Assembly (NCBI GenBank): GCA_963855995.1
Contig: OY979725.1
Location: forward strand, 496,001 to 560,000
Direction of reading: 5' to 3'
DNA length: 64,000 bases
Source of the DNA: Muricea muricata
Lineage: Eukaryota; Cnidaria; Anthozoa; Malacalcyonacea; Plexauridae
Position numbers and translations under genes: made by a program. The notes under the pieces were generated by a model, which was given only the letters and a program-made list of their open reading frames with translations, was not told where the DNA came from and made no database searches. Below are positions 36,701-45,700 of the stretch, piece after piece. How positions within the stretch are numbered: the stretch's first letter is position 1; every line of letters begins with the position of its first letter.

Positions 36701-39700
36701 TGTACTTTCGGGGGCTCGAAAATTCGGACAACTCAAAAAAACAACTCACGCAAAAAATAACTCCAACAACGTCAAGATGAACAGGTAAAGAGCGCAAAAT
36801 GTAGTCTTCTATCTTGGGCCTTTTCAAAAGGTTTCGTTTTCTAAACTTTACTGCTGAGTTTAGAATTTCTTGACAATTTCTATAACCTAAATATGGTGCC
36901 TTTTTTCACCATCTCAAACACACATTCTCTATTGAATAAGGTGGAACTTTAGGGGTGTATGGGGGGGGGGGGGGAGGGGGGATGCAGGGCGTTACCCTCA
37001 AGTATTTCAAATATTGTGGAAATATTCTTCCAAACTAATTGTGGAGTATACAAAAGTCATTCCAGTTTGAATATGAAACAAAATATCATTTAGCATCAAA
37101 AAGCTAAATACAGTCTAAGTTTTTTTATAGTTGCATGACATTCGTAATAATTTGTATAGGCCATTGGCTAAGAGTGTATTATCCTATTCGACTTCGTATA
37201 CATTGCATAGACTGCAGTCTGCGCGCCCGTACAGAGGAAAAATGAGTGATTGAAACAAATTGTTTTCCGCAGAGCACAAAAATCGTGTGTGCAAGTACAT
37301 TAAATTCTGCGTGCGGTAGAATTTTCCACCTAATTTTTTTCCGTTTCAGCAACTTCGCCACAAAGAACAAAGCCTACACCGACAGGTAAGCAGCATTAAA
37401 AAGTAGAACACGCATATGTTTCCCCGGTGCAGTAGTTCTCTCAAATTATTCTTCTAAACTGGTCTTCGTGTGATGCCCCACAACAACTTTCTATCCAGAT
37501 TTCGACGTTTTCTCCTCCCTCCCCGGCCCTGGCTCCGCCGCGGACACGAGCCATTCTACCCAATTTATATTTGTTTGAGTGAAATACTTACATAAACTAC
37601 TATGCAGGCACTGCACTGCAGGGTAATACAAATTTCAACCCATCTTACCGTGTATATTTGTTGTAGCAATCTTTTCAAATTCACCTTCACAAACAATGCA
37701 AAAAACAAGTTCAATAGCACCAACCCCAGCAGGTAAGACGCGGTCTTTTATCGTTGACTCTTTCAACTTTCTATCCAGTTTTCAACGATTTCTTCACTCC
37801 CCTGTCTACATCCCTGATGAGGACCACCGTTGAGGTTTTTACAAAGTATCATATTGCATGAATTATACACTGCAGTCTACATGTCCAAAAACAGTAATCG
37901 AAACGTTTTGGCTGTAGCTCTAAAATAATGGTAAATACTGTGTGTGATTGCTCATCTAAACTCCTGTTTGCAATTACAAGTTTCAACCTAAATTTATTAT
38001 TTATCTTTCTTTCAGCAACTTCATCACATGGAACACACAAAACAGTTTCAGTAACGTTTAAACCTACGGGTAATTAAGGAGCATTGAAATGTAGTCTTAT
38101 ATCATAGATGTTCTCACCAGCTTCCATTTAATATAAGATTCGCTATGGTCAGTTTAGATGAACGGAAATTCTCATAACAAAATTTCTTTAACCCAAGGTT
38201 TACGGTGTTGAATGTTTTACCATCTTCAACACCTTGTCAGCATTCCTCGAGAGGCGAACATTAGGAGTGTCTGAGGTTTATATAGCGTCAATCATGTTAA
38301 TTTTCTGTCGTTCTAGGTCCATCTAACTGCATTGGAACGCTCGAAGACAAAATTCTAAAGGGAAAGAAAGACTTTTGCAAAGATGGTTGGCTTGTGATCC
38401 TCAATCGAACGTCTGGAAATTTAAATTTTAATAAAAATTGGGCAAATTATAAGAATGGCTTTGGCGAACCTCGTGACGAACACTGGATTGGAAATGAAAT
38501 GCTTCACAATTTAACACACGAACAAAATTACAAGCTCAAGGTCTATTTTAACCATAATCTAACCACGTCAAGTACATGTGGAGTCTTTCGTGTCGCTTCA
38601 GAGGAAAACAAGTTTGCTTTGAAGCTTTCTCTCTGTAAAGGACCAGCAGCTCATGCCTTAAGTTATTCGGACGGCGCAAAGTTCTCGATTCGTGATAATG
38701 ATAACAGTGGTGAAAAGAACTGCGCCAAAAATTATGGCGGGTTTTGGCATAAAAACTGCACCAAAGTTCACTTTACCTGTCCACGTCAAGGAAGTAGATT
38801 CACGGTTTCATATTGGACGGAGAATGACGAAGTGGTTGAAAAACGCGCAGTAACAATGATGATAAAACCACATAATGAAAGTAAGTTCTGACGTTAACAA
38901 GTTGGGCAATCCTAGTGTTCTGCAGGACGTCTACAATTTATTTATATAAGGCTGTTTTCGTAGAGGGGGTGGGGGCAGAATTGGGACAAATACTGTAGAG
39001 CTAGGTGGAAAGAGAAGATAATATATACTATTTTTTCCCCAACACAACAACCATGGTCTTTTTGAAGAAAACGTTCTTGATTGTTGAAACACTATGCCGC
39101 ACTTACTCTGTCTCGTGATTCAATGATCTTTGCTTAATCTGTATATCTTTATAGGTTTCTTCGGAGTAGCCATAAAAATGAAATTTGTGAATGAGATATG
39201 GGATAACGAGTTATTGAATGTTGCCTCGCGCCGTTTCTTGCTCTTAGCGAGAAAGATTAAGAAAAATGTGAGTGTGATTAAACTTGACCACAAAGCTTTA
39301 CTAGTCTCCAGATCGATCATTACTTTGAATTATTGTTCATTTTCAGCTCGAAGCTGTTTACCGTGACGATGCAACGTATGTAGCGGCCACAGTCAATTCG
39401 TTCAGGTCAGTTGTTTTGCGTCCTTAAAGATTGAGTAGTACGGAACAACAAATTGATTTCCGAAAAACAATGCAAGCTTAGAGGACATTTTAGCCCAATT
39501 TTAGCCGAATGTCACGAGTTGTCTCCGGGTATTCTCGTTTCCCTCCTACAGAGAATGTTGGCACGTCAGAATTGTAGAATTTCTTTAGTTTCATCAATTA
39601 CCCGGTCTGTGGCAAATGTTTAATACACCCATTGTTCGTTTTGTACCTATTTGTTCAACTCCAGCCACTGTAGTCCATATAGTTAACAGTCAATAATCTT

Positions 39701-42700
39701 CAAAAAGGTATCCACCGAATAGGATAGAAATTCAGACATAAAAACGATGTCTACGATGAAAAAAGTAGTGTAATACACAACTTCATGTTGCCAACTGATG
39801 TCAGTGGCGCCACGAAGAATTACAAATTGCTGCTTCAATATTGACATTTCATGCATTAAATAACGTACGTATTTCGCTTAAATCGATATGGGTGTAACTT
39901 TGAAGATGTTTTCCCCCGATGAGCTTAATAAACCATGTATTGATTGTGGTAGAGTCGAAAAATATTGTTATAAATAGACACAAGTGTTACACGTTCACTT
40001 TGTCGTTCATGTTTCTTTGTCGATTTCAGAATTCGTAAAATTGACCAATCATAGCGAAGCACAAAAGTTCTAAACATTTGCACAGACCAGAATTACGCGA
40101 AATTGGTAGCTAGAAGTATTAATATTAGCTAGATGTAAATTGACTGGTTACTAAATTGGAGCTTTTCTTGTCATTCAAACATCGGTTTTAATTATCTCAA
40201 ACGTTATTGAAATCATATTATCCGTAACAAACGTCAAGTTGTTTTATGCAATAATTTATATGAGTCAGATCACTCAAGCCTTGAGGCCATGTCGATAGTT
40301 TTTTGACTGGTTTCAATTGATTTCTTACAGTCCAGGAAGTGTGATTGCCAACGTCACCCTCTCATACGTTTTCCTCAATGGCACGCAAATTACGACGCTG
40401 CTGCAAGACTTGGACAGTGAATTTCTTAATGGCGAGATGCGTGTGTCGTACAATTACAGCGATGTTCGTATCTTGTCAGGTAAGCCACGCGTCGTGCTAG
40501 TTTCTATTCCCGTCACAAAAACTACAGACTACACTTTCGGATTAGTTTAGTTTAGTGGGTTTGCGAAAGATTGCACGTAAGATGCATTACGGACCAAGTT
40601 CACAGTTGGTAGCAAGGAATGAAATCAGGACGTTTGTCCTAGCTTACAGTCAATGTGAAGGTTAAGTACGCACTGCTTGTCCTGAGTTGTCGACACGTTT
40701 AGAACAAGGTTATCAATTTATGTTTCGCTTTCGGTAACTAAGGCAACGGTTAGGGGTAGAAGAGGTTAGGGTTAGGCGTTTGATTAAGGTTAAGGGTTAG
40801 GGTTAGGGGATACTTGGGGATAGAGTCATATTAGTGACCGAAACATGAATTGATTACTTAGAACAACGTGTGTGTAGTTGGCTGCTAAGATATGAGACGA
40901 TTACTCCTATTTATCCCTTTCAAACATCGTATATACCACCTTGTACTCACATCCCTTCTGTACTGTCATAGAATGATCGAGTGATCGATAGTTAATCCTT
41001 GCTGAGCACGATAATAGTAAAGTTATAGCACGCTAATAGTAAAGTTATAGCATCATAATAGTAAAGTTAGTACAATAAAGTTAGTTTGAACAAGGAGTTA
41101 TATCTACGATAAGATATGTTGAGTGCGCAGTTGTATTGAGTTTATCTGTATTTTTTGCAGTTTCCAATGTTTGGCCGCGGATTAAAGAATTACACAACAC
41201 AAGTTCGACAAGCTTCAACGTCAGCTGGTATCGCTTCGATTATATGAGCGAAGTGAAAAAGTACAAAGTTTACTATCTATCGCTTGAATCACAAAAGTGG
41301 ATGGTGAAAAACGTTTCGAAGGATCTTTTAAGCGCTGAAATCCAAGGACTCAACCCGTTTACATCGTATATTGTTTATGTGGCTGCTTATTCAGGCCATG
41401 ACCTACCCAGTAATATGCATAATGTAAAAACTAATGAAGGGGGTAAGTTGAGCTCATTGATGTCTGCGGTTGACCAATTCATTTGCTCAAGTTTAGCAGT
41501 TCCTCAGATTAATTCCTCCCGTGATTCAAAAGTTCGTTAAAATGTTTACATTAAAATGCTTACAACTTCCTGTTTATTGACCATATTGACCAATCAGAAT
41601 GCTCACGAATAAGATATAGCATTCTTATTGGTCAATTAACAGGAAGTTGTGAAAACTTCAAGGCACTTCTTGAAAATTTTGAGGAATTGATTCGACAAAA
41701 TTGACTGTAACATAACTGCTGGTTCACCATTGTTTGTAAAACTTGTATAACCATAAGCAGCTCAATTCACTGTGCAGTTTCAGTAATGTATAGAAATCAG
41801 TGCGCACATGAACATACTTAAGTACTTACGAAGTATGAACACCTGAATATTTTATCTGTTTCTTAGTTCCCAAGGTAGGACCTGCTAATTTAACAGCTCA
41901 TTGGATCAAGAACAATTACAGCGTCCTAGTGACCTGGTCTCCCATCCCCCAATCATTGGCTCAAGGGCATATAACACATTACATCATTACTTACTCAAAC
42001 ACAACACACAACATAACGGAGACGACAGGTGAAAACTCGTTCGTTATGACCAGACTATCCATATTCACGGAGTACACTATCACCGTAGCTGGAGCGACGA
42101 GCGTGGGAAAAGGCAACGAAAGTACAATAGCCTACAGAACAAGAGGACTCCGTAAGTAGAATCCGATATAGATGGAAAAACTGCATAGCTATATTGCATG
42201 TAAGCCATTCTTTTTTAACCACATTTCTTTAAATTTAATCTAGCTCTCCCTCCTCCGACAAATTTGACCGCTATAAACACAACGTACTCAACGATAAATG
42301 TATCCTGGATTCCCATCCCAGATGAACCTATTTTTGATAAAGTTTTTGACTACAGATTGTACTATTATGATCAAAACATGATGAGAAGAAATTTTACTGT
42401 TCCTGCAAACCAGACTGCAATCACCATCACTGGTGTTGAAACGAATCAAGCCTATGACTTTACTGTTATGGGTTTGGCATTTGGAGAGCGAGAAGGCCGT
42501 CGAGCAAGCACAAGCGCCATCATTATACATATCACAGGTAATCAAGAGAAACTGCCTTTAGTCCAGCTGCTTTCGGTTGTTCAAAAGTCGGTTAGCTGAA
42601 CACTTGGTTTGGGGTAGGTTTGAAGGTGATTTCAAGCTTGTTTTTTTTACGTTTGGAAATATTTTTACACAAATCTTGTCTGGATCAATAGTAGTTGTAG

Positions 42701-45700
42701 TTTTTGAAGTTTTGAAATAAACAGACATATCGGAATGCAAAAACTAGGATCCACGGCTAGCACTAACCCAGCTGTGAACGACTGGCCTGATGTTAAGAAA
42801 TGTCGTATTTCTCATAGCATGTGATAAGCCTTGCGTTAAACTATCAGTGACTTACTTTTCGTTTAACACTTCATAGCTCCACCAGATCCCCCAAAGAACC
42901 TTAATTGTACCGGAATATCCCCGTACACCATCTCCGTTGGCTGGCATGATTTCTCGCTAAAAGAAGCTGGCGGATCGCTCACAGGTTACAAGTTGAGATA
43001 TAAGCTCAAAGGTGACCCGGGTAATAAGAGCGAGGTTGAACTTAAGCCACACCCGCCTTGGTATACCTTGGAAAACTTGCCAGTTTTCACAGAATATGAA
43101 ATTGAAGTTTTGGTGGAAAATATCAAAGGTCGAAGTACTTGGTCGAACATAACTTGCAGGACTGCTGAAGGAGGTAAGCTTTGCGAGATCATTCATGGGT
43201 TTTATGTGACATCGTAGATCTCAATCGGCCACAAGTCGATAACGACGCAGTCTTCTGCGTGAATCAGATGAATTCACATCACGCAGTCACGAAATAGTCA
43301 TTACATATGATTGGCTAAGCGATTGGGCAGAGGATGGTATTTTTCCTGGAGTTAGAGTTCTGGTATTTATAGACTTTACTGTAGGGTAATGGCATAATGT
43401 GAAACTCAAGAATAACTATTATTATAATGAGTTTGTTTCAAATCATGTAGTGCCAATCGTTATTCCCCGAGGTTTGCAAGCGCAAAGCTATATTGGCGAA
43501 ACGTTTATTACACTGTCCTGGGAACACATCCCAATCAATGGCACTCTAAGTGGATACAGGGTACTCTATCGCAAGATCGCAGAGGCTGGCAAAAAGATTA
43601 AAGATGCGAAAATGAAAAGTTTAAAAGTTTCAGCAAGTGTGACCGCAGCCCAAGTTCATGGGCTCGATCCATATTCGAAATATTGTTTCCAGTTGTCGGT
43701 TTTTAACGAGCATTTTGATGGAAAACTGAGCAGCTCAGCTTGTGCAGGTGAGGAAGGGTTGTATTGTCACTCAACCTTCGTGTATAATCCCTTTCAGTTT
43801 ACCCTTTGTCTAACAGAAGGTAGATCTTCTTCAATTTTTGTCCATTGCATTGTGAAAATCATACTATGTTTGGCTCCATTTGTCCTCACATGTGGATAAA
43901 CATTTTGTTTGTTTACCTGTAAGTTAGTTATTTTTTGGACAAAAATACAAACTACATCCATTGTACAAACAATGCGTCCTAGGACTCAGGAGACTCAATC
44001 GATGCACTTTTATTCACAGAGACTTGTCGTTGTCCTCGAACGTTTTACACCAACTGGTTCCTGTTCGATCCTTACGTAGTGACGTCGAGGTCTGGCATAT
44101 TCCCTCCCCTCGTGAAGAGTATGGTCAAAGAGGCATGCGGTCCCTGCAAAGCGTACAACGACACGGTGTTTGTCAACTTCACAACGGACGGAAAAGGTGA
44201 AATGGCTCGAAAGAACAGCTCAAAGCTCGTTCAGCTTGTTAAAACAGAAGATGCAACTCAATTCAGTTACCCCGTACCAGGCCCGATAGCGGGTTCAGGA
44301 TCCTTTATACCAGTTGTAGACGGTCCAGAGTCTGTGTTTATTACACGGAAACCGGTGACACACATTGTCGCTCAGACAGCCATTGGAACAACTGTTATTA
44401 ATACACTGCCGTTGTTCGCATTCATGTTCCTCGTCATGCTTCTTGGTGGGATACTAATGTGGGCAGTGGTAAGCGCAGATTTATTATCTTTCTTGCTTGC
44501 CAGATTATGATAAAGATCAATACCCAACAATGCTTTGAGTAAAGGCATAAAAGCAAGATTTAAAATAGAAAATATTTATCATGTGACGTTTCGTCTTAAC
44601 TTAAGACATCTTCAGACAAGTGGATAATATCAATGTCTTGGGTTAAGACGAAACGTCACATAACAAATATTTTCTATTTTAAATCTTGCTTTTATGGCTT
44701 TACTCAAAGCATTATGTCGGGCATTGATCTTTATTATAAGAATACGTTTTCCGCCTGGCACGTCTCTGGCTACCAGATTATGTTTATTTCGTAACACAAC
44801 TTGTAAAAACATTTGATTTGGTTTGGCATCGTGCGTTTTTGTTCCATTTTGTTTCTGTAGGAGTTCAGAAATGAAAACGAAGCATTCCCGAAAGCTTTTC
44901 ACAAAGGCGCACAGCAAGGATTCTGGTGGGCTTTTGTCTCGGTTACCACAGTTGGGTAAGCAGTAAATGTACTATTCTTGGTTTAGGTATTTCTGTTAGG
45001 GTTGACACCCACCCGTACTAACAGACTTCGTGAGTGTATATTATGACAATGAAAGACAGTAAGCTATAAAACGGGTCATAAACCATGATGACTGCATGTT
45101 GTTTTAAAAGTGCAATTGCAAAGCCTGATCATTGTAGGTTGGTATTTACCCCGTTCGTTGCATGTTGCGTGCAGAATTCTTTCCCATCCTTTCTGGAATA
45201 CTTTCTCTTCTTAGTTACGGAGACAAAGTTCCAAACTCGATAGCGGGGCGTGTGCTGTCTATGATATGGATTCTTTATGGAACCGTTCTTGTTGGTCTCA
45301 CTACGGCCAGCCTGACGATGGCTTTGAACACGGTGTTTGTTGTCACATCCACAGATGTAACGATAATATATGGCGCTCAGGTGAGAGTAAATGGCTCTAT
45401 TGTATTGCAATTGTCAAAGTTCCCCTCTTCATGGGGGGGGGGGGCTCATGTGTCTCATTGGTATAGAGCGTATCACGTGAGATTGACGAAATTAGACTGT
45501 CTCTTTCGCATCAGCGCACAAAGGAAACAATGCATTATTCACCGGTGAATAACAAAAAAAATCACGTGCGCTTGTCTCGGGTCCACGAAACCTACTGTTT
45601 TTCTCGGTCTCGGTCAATGAGTGTTATAGATAAATTGGTCTCTTCCAAAACTTTGTTTCGTGTAAATTTTGAGCTGGTTAGTCACTTTCGTTAAATAATT

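Noticed and set aside
44590-44660. Functional hammerhead on the - strand
   Set aside because: An inserted T after CTGAAGA and no stem III/cleavage triplet can be drawn.
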